Below the pieces are notes generated by a model that was not told where the DNA came from, ran no database searches, and saw only the letters and a program-made list of their open reading frames with translations. This document shows positions 8,983-18,923 of a stretch of DNA of 64,000 nucleotides, piece after piece (position 1 is the stretch's first letter; every line of letters begins with the position of its first letter). A program made the position numbers and the translations under genes. Location of the stretch: contig NZ_JACJTQ010000024.1 in the NCBI RefSeq assembly GCF_014698735.1, positions 30,508 through 94,507 of the forward strand. Direction: 5' to 3'. Source of the stretch: Anabaena catenula FACHB-362 (lineage in GTDB: Bacteria; Cyanobacteriota; Cyanobacteriia; Cyanobacteriales; Nostocaceae).

Positions 8983-9412
8983 TCAACAAAGCAATAAAGA
9001 TTTTAGGATTTTGCTACTATAAGCTCTATTTTGAAATAGCTATTAGTGTAGTATATATATACCTTCATCAGTATTAATCCCCCATTGTTTAACCGTTTAT
9101 ATTGCATATTCGTAAAAAACGTTATAAATTGTTAGTCTGTAGGGGAATAATATTTTTTTTCATCTCAATAGCCAATCCCTGATTAAGTATATATACTATA
9201 CTCTAGGAGAGTATACACACAAGGTTGTGTATTTTTAGTAATTGAAAAAGCTGCTGAATATTACGCAGTCATGCCTTGATATTGCCTGAGTTTTAGTATT
9301 TTGACTGCATTGATATTTGCTATTTCAAAGTTATGATGAAAATGGCATAAAGAATAATTAAAGGTGCATCTACTCCCAACAAATGTACTATGTAAATGGA
9401 GTTAGTCTGGTA
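8983..9412. promoter_or_regulatory. 430-base intergenic region upstream of invertase with palindromes
   Basis: No gene seen. It contains TATACTCT-AGG-AGAGTATA (9197-9215), then ACACAA-GG-TTGTGT (9217-9230) followed by ATTTTT, which could be a weak terminator or an operator. TATATA-rich stretches flank these. It presumably carries the invertase promoter; no exact -35/-10 pair could be assigned. Confidence 0.4.
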
Positions 9413-10861
9413 ATGCAACTAAACAAATTAGACACAAGTAAAAATATAGAAAATGAAGCATGGCAAGCATTAGAGAATTCAATTCTCTACTATAAAGGTC
9501 TTCCAGTAGGTACTTTAGCTGCTTATGATCCCTCTGTAGAATCTCTTAATTATGACCAATGCTTCGTCCGTGATTTTGTCTCTTCCGCTTTAATTTTTTT
9601 GATTAGAGGCAGAACAGATATTGTCAAAAATTTCCTAGAAGAAACATTAAAGTTACAGCCTAAAGAAAAGGCATTAGATGCTTATAAACCTGGTAGAGGA
9701 TTGATTCCAGCTAGTTTCAAAGTAGTTTCTGTAAATGGGGAAGAATTTTTAGAAGCTGATTTTGGTGAACACGCTATTGCGAGAGTCACACCTGTTGATT
9801 CTTGTTTATGGTGGCTGATTTTATTGCGTGCGTATGTAGTCGCTACTAACGATTCTTCCCTTGCTTATCAACCTGAATTCCAAACAGGAATTAGGTTAAT
9901 TATGGATATCTGTTTGGCTAATCGTTTTGATATGTACCCAACGCTATTAGTTCCTGATGGCGCGTGTATGATAGATAGACGCATGGGTATTTATGGACAT
10001 CCTCTAGAAATTCAAGTTCTATTTTTTGCGGCTTTACGTGCAGCCAGGGAACTTCTAATTTGTAAAGGCAATCAAGATATAGTTGAAGCCATTGATAATC
10101 GATTGCCTCTATTGTGTGGTCATATTCGTCAGCATTATTGGATAGATATTAATCGTCTGAATGCAATTTATCGCTTTAAAGGTGAAGAATATGGTAAAGC
10201 AGCCGTCAATCTTTTCAATATTTATGCAGATTCTTTGCATTATGATGAATTAGACAAATGGCTACCCAAAAAAGGCGGCTATTTCGCTGGAAATGTCGGT
10301 CCATCACAGTTAGATCCTCGTTTCTTTACTCTGGGAAACTTGATGGCGATAATTTCTGATTTGTCTACTGAAGAACAGTCTCAAGCAATTATGAATCTCA
10401 TTGAAAAACGATGGGATGATTTAGTAGCAGATATGCCGATGAAAATCTGTTATCCCGCTTTACAAGGTGAAGAATATAGAGTTGTAACAGGATGTGATCC
10501 GAAAAACATACCTTGGTCATATCATAATGGTGGTAGCTGGCCTGTTTTGATGTGGATGTTAGCAGCAGCATCTGTAAAAACCAAGAAACCACATTTAGCA
10601 GAAAAAGCTATTGAAATTGCTAAAGCCAGACTGAGTGAAGATGAATGGCCAGAATATTATGATGGCAAAAAGGGGAGACTAATTGGTAAACAAGCCAGGA
10701 AATATCAAACTTGGACAATTGCCGGTTTTTTATTAGCGCAGGAATTGACAAGTAACCCTTCTTATTTACCCTTAGTCAGTTTTGATAAATTACCCCTAGA
10801 AGTAGTTTCTAGAGCCTGTGAGTTTGAACTCAACAGTATAGACCCTTATATGAATCTTTAA
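9413..10861 (+). CDS. alkaline/neutral invertase, glycoside hydrolase family 100
   Basis: A 482-residue GH100 enzyme that hydrolyses sucrose to glucose and fructose in the cytoplasm. The frame is open from ATG 9383. Starting at ATG 9413, Asp188 falls in [13 protein letters not shown] and Glu414 in [10 protein letters not shown], which agrees with my recollection of the Anabaena InvA catalytic pair (Asp188/Glu414), so 9413 is preferred. Other family stretches are YDQCFVRDF and [13 protein letters not shown]. In filamentous cyanobacteria such enzymes degrade sucrose, including sucrose moved to heterocysts. The gene stands alone behind a 430-base leader region. InvA and InvB cannot be told apart here. 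Confidence 0.9.
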   Translation: MQLNKLDTSKNIENEAWQALENSILYYKGLPVGTLAAYDPSVESLNYDQCFVRDFVSSALIFLIRGRTDIVKNFLEETLKLQPKEKALDAYKPGRGLIPASFKVVSVNGEEFLEADFGEHAIARVTPVDSCLWWLILLRAYVVATNDSSLAYQPEFQTGIRLIMDICLANRFDMYPTLLVPDGACMIDRRMGIYGHPLEIQVLFFAALRAARELLICKGNQDIVEAIDNRLPLLCGHIRQHYWIDINRLNAIYRFKGEEYGKAAVNLFNIYADSLHYDELDKWLPKKGGYFAGNVGPSQLDPRFFTLGNLMAIISDLSTEEQSQAIMNLIEKRWDDLVADMPMKICYPALQGEEYRVVTGCDPKNIPWSYHNGGSWPVLMWMLAAASVKTKKPHLAEKAIEIAKARLSEDEWPEYYDGKKGRLIGKQARKYQTWTIAGFLLAQELTSNPSYLPLVSFDKLPLEVVSRACEFELNSIDPYMNL

Positions 10862-10867
10862 AACACC

Positions 10868-10892
10868 TCCCGGCTTCTGAGGGAAGTCGGGA
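10868..10892. terminator. hairpin between convergent genes, possible terminator
   Basis: TCCCGGCTTC pairs with GAAGTCGGGA (one G-T pair) around a TGAGG loop. It lies between the invertase stop and the convergent gene stop. Neither strand has a strong T-tract, so termination is a guess. Confidence 0.4.
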
Positions 10893-10915
10893 ATCTGAAA
10901 AAATTGTCTAAAAAA

Positions 10916-11563
10916 CTACCAATCGTCATAGTCAGTAATATCAACAATATTTCCGGTTTTAGTATCTTGAACTTTGATAGAAAAACCTGTTGCTCCCATA
11001 CTCACTTGTCCAAATTGATAAATATATCTTGATGTTAAAGCTTCTTCATCTACCCAGTTTTGCCATTGTTTTAAATTTTCATATTCTTGATCAAAAATTT
11101 TACAGATAAGTGTTTGGTTTCTTTCACCAGTCCAAGGTTGTTCTAGTGGTTCGTCAGTGACGTATGGTAAAATTGAAAACTGAATTTCTGTCTTTCTTAC
11201 CAGAGGTTCAATAGGGTCTAATTTCTTGATTTCTAAATCAAGAACTAAAACTTCACCTGCTACTGAATGGCGCACTTGAAAGTTACATTTATCATCTTTG
11301 ATTTGAAAAGAATAAATACAAGCTCCACTACTTCCTCCGGCACCATAATAGGGCATAATTTTTCCCTGTTCTTGTGCCATCTGCATCATCTGTAAAATAG
11401 CTGGACTAACTCGAAATTTACCTTTAAAAGAACCTGTTTCTAATTGTTCTTCAAATACGAGTTGATCTATAGAATATTCCCATTCTTTTACTTGTTCAAA
11501 AAGATTAAATGGTAATCTAAATCCAATTTCAGTTACTGATTTTTTGACTTCGATCATAGCCAA
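10916..11563 (-). CDS. hypothetical protein
   Basis: 215 residues with no signal peptide or membrane segment. Its composition is that of a soluble alpha/beta protein, with a Gly-rich turn YYGAGGSSGACIY near residue 75 and several beta-like strands. I do not recognise the family. The start at 11563 gives MAMIEVKK; a second Met two residues on is an equal alternative. It is convergent with the invertase, and its upstream region holds a heptamer repeat. Confidence 0.6.
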   Translation of the reverse strand: MAMIEVKKSVTEIGFRLPFNLFEQVKEWEYSIDQLVFEEQLETGSFKGKFRVSPAILQMMQMAQEQGKIMPYYGAGGSSGACIYSFQIKDDKCNFQVRHSVAGEVLVLDLEIKKLDPIEPLVRKTEIQFSILPYVTDEPLEQPWTGERNQTLICKIFDQEYENLKQWQNWVDEEALTSRYIYQFGQVSMGATGFSIKVQDTKTGNIVDITDYDDW

Positions 11564-11793
11564 TAAATAACAATTTTGGGAATTTTAACTTCATGCCATA
11601 GCGTGTTAGACTTGACAAGTCTCAATACAAAAGAAAAGTCTACATAGGGCTTGCTGATTAAATCTAAAACTTAGATATATCAAGAGTTTGAAGGTTAAAA
11701 AGGTGAATCAGGTGCAAGGAATAAGCGTTGGAACTACCAAAAACCTATTACTTGACCAGATTCAAGACTATTCTTCTCTTCTTCTAATTCTTC

Positions 11794-11828
<35 letters not shown>

Positions 11829-11966
11829 CCCTAACCAAAAGACTTTTTCAGCAAGTCCTACATAAGTAAAACCGTGTTGATGCATGGTTTTTAACTTTTA
11901 TTTTGTACTTAAGTTACCTACAATTCGCTGTATTTTTAATATTCTATTCTTGAATCTATCATAATC

Positions 11967-13319
11967 ATGACAAATCCCCGTCAATTAGCTTTTATTGCTC
12001 TCAGAGAGGTTCACAAAGGTGCTTATGCTGATGTTGCACTAGATCGTGTGTTGCAAAAAGTAAAGTTACCCGATCATGACCGTCGCCTGATGACAGAATT
12101 AGTCTATGGCAGTGTGAGAAGACAACGCACCCTAGATACTCTGATTGACCAAATCGCTACCAAAAAAGCCCAGAAGCAACCACCAGACCTCCGTACTATC
12201 TTACATCTTGGTTTTTATCAACTACGTTATCAACAAAGAATACCGGCTTCTGCGGCTGTGAATACTACCGTTGAACTAGCAAAAGAAAATGCTTTTTCTG
12301 GACTCACAGGTTTTGTCAATGGGTTGTTACGTCAGTATTTACGTCTTGCTGAAACATCACCAGACCCTTTGAAATTACCAGAAAATCCGGTGGAACGGTT
12401 GGGTATTTTATATAGTTTTCCTGACTGGATAATTGAGGTGTGGTTAGAACAATTGGGTTTTGAGGAGACGGAAAAACTCTGTGAATGGATGAATCAAACG
12501 CCAACTATTGATTTGCGGGTAAATATTCTTCGCAGTTCCTTAGAAGAAGTCGAATCAGCATTTAATTCTGCTGGTGTTTTGGTGAGTCGCATTCCCCATT
12601 TACCTCAAGCTTTACGGTTAATTGGTAATACTGGCGGAATTCAAAATTTACCTGGTTTCCGTGAAGGTTGGTGGACTGTCCAAGATAGTAGCGCTCAATT
12701 AGTTGGTCATTTGCTTGACCCAAAACCTGGTGATGTGGTGATTGATGTTTGTGCTGCACCAGGAGGTAAAACCACTCATATTGCTGAGTTAATGGGAGAT
12801 AGGGGCAAGGTTTGGGCTTGTGACAAAACTGCTTCTCGGCTACGCAAACTTAAAGAAAATGCTCAACGTCTGAATTTACAATCTATTGAAATCTGCACTG
12901 GTGACAGTCGTAATCTACCACAATTTTACCAAACTGCTGACCGTGTATTACTAGATGCCCCCTGCTCTGGTTTGGGAACTATGCACCGTCATGCTGATGC
13001 GCGTTGGCGACAGACACCAGAATCTGTCAAGGAACTCTCGCAACTCCAGTTTGGTCTTCTATCACATACATCTAATTTTGTCAAATCAGGTGGATTTCTG
13101 GTTTATGCAACTTGTACACTGCATCCTACCGAGAATGAGGAAGTAATTTCCAGGTTTTTAGCTGATTATCCGGCTTGGCAAATTGAGCCTCCTACTAAGC
13201 TGGAGTTACCATACTCTGCCTATAGTAGGCCTTCAGGCTGTTTGAAAGTCTGGCCTCATCAACAGGATATGGATGGCTTTTTCATGGTGCGCTTAAGAAA
13301 AACCAATAATTCAGAGTGA
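11967..13319 (+). CDS. rsmB: 16S rRNA (cytosine(967)-C5)-methyltransferase RsmB
   Basis: A 450-residue RsmB. Residues 1-130 are the NusB-like RNA-binding domain. The SAM-binding motif VIDVCAAPGGKTTHIAE is near residues 258-274, the catalytic region DAPCSGLGTMHRH gives the PC cysteine, and ATCTLHPTENEEV gives the TC cysteine. It methylates C967 of 16S rRNA. Length and motif order are normal, and the start is ATG 11967. Its composition is less AT-rich than the island to the left, marking a return to core genome. Confidence 0.93.
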   Translation: MTNPRQLAFIALREVHKGAYADVALDRVLQKVKLPDHDRRLMTELVYGSVRRQRTLDTLIDQIATKKAQKQPPDLRTILHLGFYQLRYQQRIPASAAVNTTVELAKENAFSGLTGFVNGLLRQYLRLAETSPDPLKLPENPVERLGILYSFPDWIIEVWLEQLGFEETEKLCEWMNQTPTIDLRVNILRSSLEEVESAFNSAGVLVSRIPHLPQALRLIGNTGGIQNLPGFREGWWTVQDSSAQLVGHLLDPKPGDVVIDVCAAPGGKTTHIAELMGDRGKVWACDKTASRLRKLKENAQRLNLQSIEICTGDSRNLPQFYQTADRVLLDAPCSGLGTMHRHADARWRQTPESVKELSQLQFGLLSHTSNFVKSGGFLVYATCTLHPTENEEVISRFLADYPAWQIEPPTKLELPYSAYSRPSGCLKVWPHQQDMDGFFMVRLRKTNNSE

Positions 13320-13376
13320 ATACTGCTAACGATTGTACGATTTGATTGAAGCCGCAATCTACCAGAGGAGGCAGCA

Positions 13377-13799
13377 ATGGTTACTCATTCTAATGTAAAA
13401 AACTTAGTTAAAATCCTGATTGGAGCCGCTTGGATTGATGGCAGAATCCAGCCAGAAGAAAGGCAGTATTTACGGGAAATAGCCCAGGCTAAAGGCTTGG
13501 CTAACGATCCGGAAATTAAGCCTTGGTTGTATGAATTAGTTCCAGTACAGCCAAAAGAGTGTTATAAATGGGTCCGGGAGTATCTAGGCGATTGCCCTAG
13601 TTTGGAAGATTGTGAAAATTTAATTGAAGCCATCAGTGGCTTAATTTACAGTGACGGTGAAGTAGGAATTGAAGAAGCCAGACTGCTAACAACCTTGGAG
13701 GAGTTAAGCAAGTCTCATGAGTCAAGCCACTCGGCTCATATGGGGTTGCTTAGACAAATTCAAAAGCTTTACCGTCGTTGGGTTGAGGTTCAAAATTAA
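13377..13799 (+). CDS. TerB-family (tellurite resistance-like) protein
   Basis: A 140-residue all-helical TerB-like domain, with AAWIDGRIQPEERQYLREIA and the second-half LIYSDGEVGIEEARLL, the two acidic metal-binding-like loops expected of the fold. AGAGGAGG lies just before ATG 13377 (strong ribosome-binding site). It is common in cyanobacteria as a stand-alone gene; the role is not known, and tellurite resistance should not be assumed. Confidence 0.82.
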   Translation: MVTHSNVKNLVKILIGAAWIDGRIQPEERQYLREIAQAKGLANDPEIKPWLYELVPVQPKECYKWVREYLGDCPSLEDCENLIEAISGLIYSDGEVGIEEARLLTTLEELSKSHESSHSAHMGLLRQIQKLYRRWVEVQN

Positions 13800-13862
13800 G
13801 GTAATGGGTAAATAGGTAATGGGTAATAAATTTTTCCCAATTACCTATTACCTATTACCAAT
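13800..13862. repeat. heptamer repeats forming a hairpin between convergent genes
   Basis: AATGGGT/TAGGTAATGGG units face ATTACCT units (three copies) across AAATTTTTCCC, so the transcript can fold into a long stem. It lies between the TerB-like and psb35 stops and may terminate both transcripts. Confidence 0.6.
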
Positions 13863-13871
13863 CACCAAACC

Positions 13872-14066
13872 TTACTCTTTGTCAATTTTGGGTACAAAGT
13901 CAGGACGATCTTTGCTTTCCCAGCCTGCGGGACGTTTTGAGTTGTACCAAGCAATTGAGCCAATGGTGACAGCAGCAATAAAACCAACTACATACACCAA
14001 AGTAAAAGCTAATGGGAAATGTGGGCCTGCGGCAGCAGGCGCTGCTGATTCAAGTAATAAATGCAC
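13872..14066 (-). CDS. psb35: photosystem II assembly protein Psb35-like
   Basis: A 64-residue single-span protein. The hydrophobic segment FTLVYVVGFIAAVTIGSIAW (about 21-40) is followed by the conserved-looking tail SKRPAGWESKDRPDFVP. This matches the small cyanobacterial protein now called Psb35, which associates with CP47 during PSII assembly. The start is GTG 14066, with AGGAG nine bases upstream. The assignment rests on memory of the family. Confidence 0.65.
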   Translation of the reverse strand: MHLLLESAAPAAAGPHFPLAFTLVYVVGFIAAVTIGSIAWYNSKRPAGWESKDRPDFVPKIDKE

Positions 14067-14196
14067 GAGTATATTCTCCTACTTTGAGGTAACACTTCTT
14101 AACAAAGTATAAAACGAGCTTATCACTTACATCCCCCTCTAGCTGGAAATACTTGACATTTGAGGGTGGAAAAAGATGTTGAGGGGGATATTTTAA

Positions 14197-16560
14197 TTAT
14201 TCAGAAGAAGAAGCACCTGGTTTAAGTCTCTCCCGCCAAGAAGGTTGAGAGGAAGAAGAACCATTATTTACCGCAGGTGAAGAATTAGAAGCACCATTAT
14301 TTCCGCTTCTGTTGCGCCGACGTGAACGAGGAGATGATTCTGAAGAAGAATTACTGGTTGATTCTTGAGAGCGATCGCGTCTTCTTCTAGGAGTGGTATC
14401 TTCTTGTTGTTGTTGGTAACGTCTTCTGCGTCTTGGGGTATAGTTCGATGACTGCTCTTCTACTTGAGTATCGCGTCTTCTGCGTCTGCGTCTCCTAGAT
14501 GAATCAGAATTGCTGGTATTATCCTCATCTGCTTTTTCATCGTTATTAGAAACCGAGACATTGACAAGTTTTTTCGGTTTGATGGGCTTGGCTGTAATTG
14601 TCCCTTTGCGATCTTCCAACTTGGGACGAGCAGGAAACTTCTCTACAGACATACCCTCCACCGCTTTTTCCATAAATTCATGCCAGGTATAAGCGGCGCT
14701 GCTACTGCTACCATAGGTAGGGCGGTTATTATCGTTACCTAGCCAAACCCCTGCTACAACTTGAGGAATATAACCAATAAACCATAAATCACGGGATTCA
14801 TCGGAAGTACCTGTTTTCCCAGCAACTTGTCTATCATCTAATTGGGCTGCGGCACCAGTTCCCTGTGAGACTACGTTGCGTAGCATCCAGGTCATAATGG
14901 CGCTACTATCAGCATCCAAGACCTGTTTAGAAGGGAAATCAGCAGACCAAATTACCTGACCTTGACGGTTCAGTATCCGACGAATGCCATGAACTTCTGT
15001 ATGTAATCCTTGGTTGGCAAAAGAACCGTAAGCACTGGTTAATTCCAGGAGATTAACTTCATTTGAACCGAGAGCCAAAGAATAAGTCGGCTTAAGTTCG
15101 GATTTAATTCCCATCTCATGGGCAAGTTTAATGGTTGGATCAAATCCTACATCGATTAATACCCTGACTGCAATTGTGTTGATGGAGCGAGTTAGGGCAT
15201 CTCTGAGGTTCATCCAGCCATAGAATTTTTCGTTGTAGTTTTTTGGTTCATAACCATCTACTACCAAAGGTTGATCTAAGTAGCTGTCATAGGGACTCTT
15301 ACCTGTAGCGATCGCAGTCGCATAGACAAAACCCTTAAATGTCGAGCCTGGTTGCCGTTGTGCTTGAGTAACTCGATTAAACTGGTTTTTACTAAAGTCT
15401 TTACCACCCACCATTGCTTGGATTTCACCATTGCGGGGATCTATGGCTACTAAAGCTGCTTCTTTAAAATTCTCCCATCTACCTTGATTTCTTAAAGTTT
15501 TGGCAACTGCCTCTTCGGCTGCTTTTTGCCAATTGGGGTTTAAGGTTGTTTCTACTACTAACCCTCCTCCTGCTAATACATCGGCAGAAACATATTTAGG
15601 CAATTCCTGCTGAACGTAGGTAGTAAAGTAAGGGAAATCGACTTGCAACCGTTTGGGTAAACTACTGTTAACAGTCAGTTGTTCTTGAATTGCAGCCTGT
15701 CTTTGTTCTGGTGTAATTACCCTATCTTCCTGCATCCGCTGCAAAACCAAATTTCGCCGCTCTATTGCCGCTTTGGGATTCTTATCTGGGGCGTAGATGT
15801 TGGGAGCGGGGGCTAGTCCGGCGATGGTTGCCATTTCTGACAAAGTAAGTTGATCTACCGATTTACTAAAATATACCCAGGCGGCATCTCCCACACCGTA
15901 GGCTCCAGAACCCAAATAAACCAGATTCAGGTAACGTTCTAAAATTTGGTCTTTGGTTAATTCTTGCTCAATTTTTTGAGCCAAACGGACTTCTTTGAGT
16001 TTGCGCCAGAGAGTCCGTTCTTGGGTGAGGAAGAGAATTCGCGCTACCTGTTGGGTGATGGTACTACCACCTTCCACCACATTTTGCGATCGCAAATTAT
16101 TCACAACGGCTCTGATAATACCTTGAGTATCTACCCCGCTGTGCTGTGTAAATCTTCGGTCTTCTGAAGCAATAAAAGCTTTCTTTAAGTTATCTGGTAT
16201 TTGTTCTAGCTTCAGTTGTTCCCTCGTCGCTTCTCCTTGCTGTTGAAGAATAGTGCCATCACCAGCTTTAATAGTCAGTGTTTGCTCTCGCACTACCGCA
16301 TTCAGTTCAGCTTTATCGGGTAAAGAACGATCTATAGAACCTATCCCGTAACTAAAAGCAATAATTCCGCCACCTAAACCCAAACCTGTCCAAAACCAAA
16401 TCCGACGATAAAAGGGTTTATCGCTCCTACCAATCCTGGCAACCATCTCAGATGATATGTTTGTCATCTGGCTCAGTAACTGCTTTGCTTTCACCAACAT
16501 GGTCTGTGGTAAGTTGTCATGTCTGGACTCCTCTTTTTTGTGATGATTCCCAAGTGGCAA
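14197..16560 (-). CDS. class A penicillin-binding protein (PBP1A family)
   Basis: A 787-residue bifunctional cell-wall synthase. A membrane anchor lies near residues 52-75 (FWTGLGLGGGIIAFSYGIGS). The GT51 transglycosylase has SEDRRFTQHSGVD and GGSTITQQVAR. The transpeptidase has the catalytic serine in GSTFKGF, SINT as the SxN motif and KTGTSDESRD as the KTG motif. The C-terminal ~120 residues are a low-complexity Arg/Ser/Asn tail (RRRRRRRRDT) that could bind glycan or nucleic acid. The start is probably TTG 16560, because GAGGAG lies eight bases upstream; the ATG at 16500 lacks a clear site. It is divergent from folK. Confidence 0.92.
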   Translation of the reverse strand: MPLGNHHKKEESRHDNLPQTMLVKAKQLLSQMTNISSEMVARIGRSDKPFYRRIWFWTGLGLGGGIIAFSYGIGSIDRSLPDKAELNAVVREQTLTIKAGDGTILQQQGEATREQLKLEQIPDNLKKAFIASEDRRFTQHSGVDTQGIIRAVVNNLRSQNVVEGGSTITQQVARILFLTQERTLWRKLKEVRLAQKIEQELTKDQILERYLNLVYLGSGAYGVGDAAWVYFSKSVDQLTLSEMATIAGLAPAPNIYAPDKNPKAAIERRNLVLQRMQEDRVITPEQRQAAIQEQLTVNSSLPKRLQVDFPYFTTYVQQELPKYVSADVLAGGGLVVETTLNPNWQKAAEEAVAKTLRNQGRWENFKEAALVAIDPRNGEIQAMVGGKDFSKNQFNRVTQAQRQPGSTFKGFVYATAIATGKSPYDSYLDQPLVVDGYEPKNYNEKFYGWMNLRDALTRSINTIAVRVLIDVGFDPTIKLAHEMGIKSELKPTYSLALGSNEVNLLELTSAYGSFANQGLHTEVHGIRRILNRQGQVIWSADFPSKQVLDADSSAIMTWMLRNVVSQGTGAAAQLDDRQVAGKTGTSDESRDLWFIGYIPQVVAGVWLGNDNNRPTYGSSSSAAYTWHEFMEKAVEGMSVEKFPARPKLEDRKGTITAKPIKPKKLVNVSVSNNDEKADEDNTSNSDSSRRRRRRRRDTQVEEQSSNYTPRRRRRYQQQQEDTTPRRRRDRSQESTSNSSSESSPRSRRRNRSGNNGASNSSPAVNNGSSSSQPSWRERLKPGASSSE

Positions 16561-16786
16561 AAGCAGTTTCTCCTCGTCACAGTTATTTGTATTTGTTGAC
16601 TGTTGCTCAAAGTCGTTGCCACATACATATCATGACCTGATTTGGCGTTAGCCTCAAACCTTAGTGCTAGTATAATATCCCATAAATAATCAACTTAATT
16701 CAGTACTGACTTCTGGTTTTTTCGCAACCTGTTAGTTAACGTGCTTTCTTCCGATTATTAAATAATTTCGGGGAATATAAAAACCA

Positions 16787-17380
16787 TTGGAAACACCTGC
16801 AACCAATAAACAAACAGCGATCCCCGCCAACCTAGAGAGCGCAACTCTGTCTACAAAATTGTGGCGATTGCATAGCGTTTCTAAGAGAAGTGCTATTGCT
16901 CTTGGCAGTAACATGGGTGATACCCAAGAAATCTTAGAAGCATCTCTAGAGACTTTAGCCCAAACCCCAGGCATTATCCTCGAAGCCAAATCTAGTTGGT
17001 ATACAACAAAAGCCATCGGTCCACCCCAACCGGATTACTTGAATGGCTGTGCCATCTTAAAAGTACAATTATTCCCTCAAGCATTGTTAGAGACTTTGTT
17101 AACAATTGAACAAAAGTTTGGGCGTGTGCGTCAAGAACGTTGGGGTCCTAGAACATTAGATTTAGATTTATTGTTATACGATGACATAATCGTAGATCAG
17201 CCAAATCTTCAGATTCCCCATCCCCGGATGTCCGAACGAGCTTTTGTCTTAGTCCCACTAGCAGAAATTGCCCCCGATTGGATAGAACCAGTTTCCCAAC
17301 GGGTAATTCAAGATCTTCTCCAAGACGTAGACACTTGTGATGTACATTTAGTTAAGAGCAATAAGAATTACCATCCTTAA
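16787..17380 (+). CDS. folK: 2-amino-4-hydroxy-6-hydroxymethyldihydropteridine diphosphokinase
   Basis: FolK transfers pyrophosphate from ATP to the pterin in folate synthesis. The core runs from SAIALGSNMGD to the end and includes the signature QERWGPRTLDLDLLLYDD and PHPRMSERAFVLVPL. The start is uncertain: the frame opens at TTG 16787, giving a 35-residue leader before the conserved core, and in-frame TTG codons closer to the core are alternatives. The NUDIX gene follows in the same direction after 74 bases. Confidence 0.92.
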   Translation: METPATNKQTAIPANLESATLSTKLWRLHSVSKRSAIALGSNMGDTQEILEASLETLAQTPGIILEAKSSWYTTKAIGPPQPDYLNGCAILKVQLFPQALLETLLTIEQKFGRVRQERWGPRTLDLDLLLYDDIIVDQPNLQIPHPRMSERAFVLVPLAEIAPDWIEPVSQRVIQDLLQDVDTCDVHLVKSNKNYHP

Positions 17381-17454
17381 AAACAGAAAGATACTGATTA
17401 CACAAAAAAGCTACAGTATATATTCTGTGTATTCGCAGACCATACAATCTTACT

Positions 17455-18003
17455 ATGCCACTAGGTAGAGAATTACCACAGCTGCTGAAACAACGCTTGT
17501 TCCACAAAGGACGCAAGTTTAATTTTGAAGTCAATCGCTTGCGTTTACCTAACAAATCGGAAGGCGAGTGGGAGTGTATTCGTCATCCAGGTGGCGCTCT
17601 TGCTATTCCCGTTACCCCGGAGGGTAAACTGGTGCTTGTACGCCAGTATCGTTTTGCCATACAGGGCAGGTTGTTAGAATTTCCCGCAGGAACTCTAGAA
17701 CCCAATGAAGATCCCTTAGAAACTATACAAAGGGAAATTGAGGAAGAAACTGGCTACCGCGCTCATAAGTGGGATAAGTTGGGAGAGTTTTTTCTAGCTC
17801 CTGGCTATTCCGATGAGATTATCTTTGCTTTTTTGGCACGAGATTTGCAAAAGTTGGAGATACCTCCAAAACAAGACGACGATGAAGATATAGAAACAGT
17901 GTTGCTGACTCCCGAAGAACTAGAAAAAGCCATTCGTGAAGGAGAACCAGTAGATGCTAAATCTATTGCTAGTTTTTTCCTGGCTCGTTCGTTTTTAATG
18001 TGA
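17455..18003 (+). CDS. NUDIX hydrolase (ADP-ribose pyrophosphatase-like)
   Basis: 182 residues with a full Nudix box, GTLEPNEDPLETIQREIEEETGY (positions about 79-101), giving G-x5-E-x7-RE-x2-EE-x-G. The preceding strand LVRQYRFAIQGRLLEFPAGT is typical of ADP-ribose/ADP-sugar pyrophosphatases. It probably removes ADP-ribose or a related nucleotide sugar. It is downstream of folK and may share its transcript. Confidence 0.88.
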   Translation: MPLGRELPQLLKQRLFHKGRKFNFEVNRLRLPNKSEGEWECIRHPGGALAIPVTPEGKLVLVRQYRFAIQGRLLEFPAGTLEPNEDPLETIQREIEEETGYRAHKWDKLGEFFLAPGYSDEIIFAFLARDLQKLEIPPKQDDDEDIETVLLTPEELEKAIREGEPVDAKSIASFFLARSFLM

Positions 18004-18123
18004 TAGCAATATGCTGCGAACGTGGGCAAATTAACAAAGCCTCTGATGCTGAGGATGAGATAGTTTTGGCCAACGACTTGAGTCGATACGTCCAACTACA
18101 CGTCATCGACTCAAACCAGGCAG

Positions 18124-18564
18124 CTAAATATGGTACATGGGTTGAATCTGTTGTACCTGCTGTCTTTTATCCCACATATCCTGTAAAGTATAACCTTCAA
18201 AAACTGCGATCGCTGCACCTGCCGCTTCTTCCCAAATTCCCACAATAATCATATTTTCCATAGTTGAAAACTCCGGTTTCTGAAATTTTTCATGAGTATT
18301 TATACCGTCTAAACAAGTCAAAATTTCTAACAGTGTGATTTGTTGTGGTGGTTTACTCAGTAGATAACCCCCTTTTGCTCCCCGTTGACTACGGACTAAG
18401 CCAGAACGCCTCAGTATCATTAAAAGTTGTCCTAAATAGCGATCTGGTATTTGCTGAACATTGGCAATTTGTTCAATTTGCAAGTACTCTCCCCGCTCGT
18501 AATATCTAGCTAGTTCTAGCAGCGCTAACAAGGCATATCTGACTTTAGAAGAAATTTCCATCAT
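18124..18564 (-). CDS. Rrf2 family transcriptional regulator
   Basis: A 146-residue Rrf2 winged-helix regulator (KVRYALLALLELARYY, then RSQRGAKGGYLLSKPP for the wing). Only one cysteine follows the wing, so it lacks the three-Cys iron-sulfur site of IscR; it resembles the CymR-type group. The C-terminal QPMYHI matches the end of the second Rrf2 protein at 30657-31139 (NPMYYI), so the two are paralogues. It is divergent from the prohibitin gene across 359 bases. Confidence 0.9.
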   Translation of the reverse strand: MMEISSKVRYALLALLELARYYERGEYLQIEQIANVQQIPDRYLGQLLMILRRSGLVRSQRGAKGGYLLSKPPQQITLLEILTCLDGINTHEKFQKPEFSTMENMIIVGIWEEAAGAAIAVFEGYTLQDMWDKRQQVQQIQPMYHI

Positions 18565-18923
18565 TCCAGGGCAAATTTAGCCGAATAAATACTATTGTTT
18601 TCCGATATAGTTAGTGAGGATAGAAAAAAAACAAAACTATCCTCTCCTTCAGCATGAACAAGTTGAGGCAGTAAGCTGTATACAAGCCGATTAAGTAATC
18701 CGTTAATCTGATCTGTGCCTTTAAGTGCTGATCTGGTTAGGCATGGTTATGAGATAATGTGATTTATGGTATTAAACCACATATTCCTATCAATTTTTCG
18801 TAGTTATATAAAAATCGCACAAAGTTAACTGATGGGGATATGTTTTAGCAGGGGTTGCGGCTTTAGATAAAAGTTAAATTTTATACATTATGGTAAGAAG
18901 CAATTAACCGCAGATAAACGCAG
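18565..18923. promoter_or_regulatory. divergent intergenic region between Rrf2 and prohibitin genes
   Basis: 359 bases without a gene. It should hold the promoters for both flanking genes. The last 18 bases, AACCGCAGATAAACGCAG (18906-18923), belong to a short dispersed cyanobacterial repeat that runs into the prohibitin start codon. No operator was identified. Confidence 0.4.
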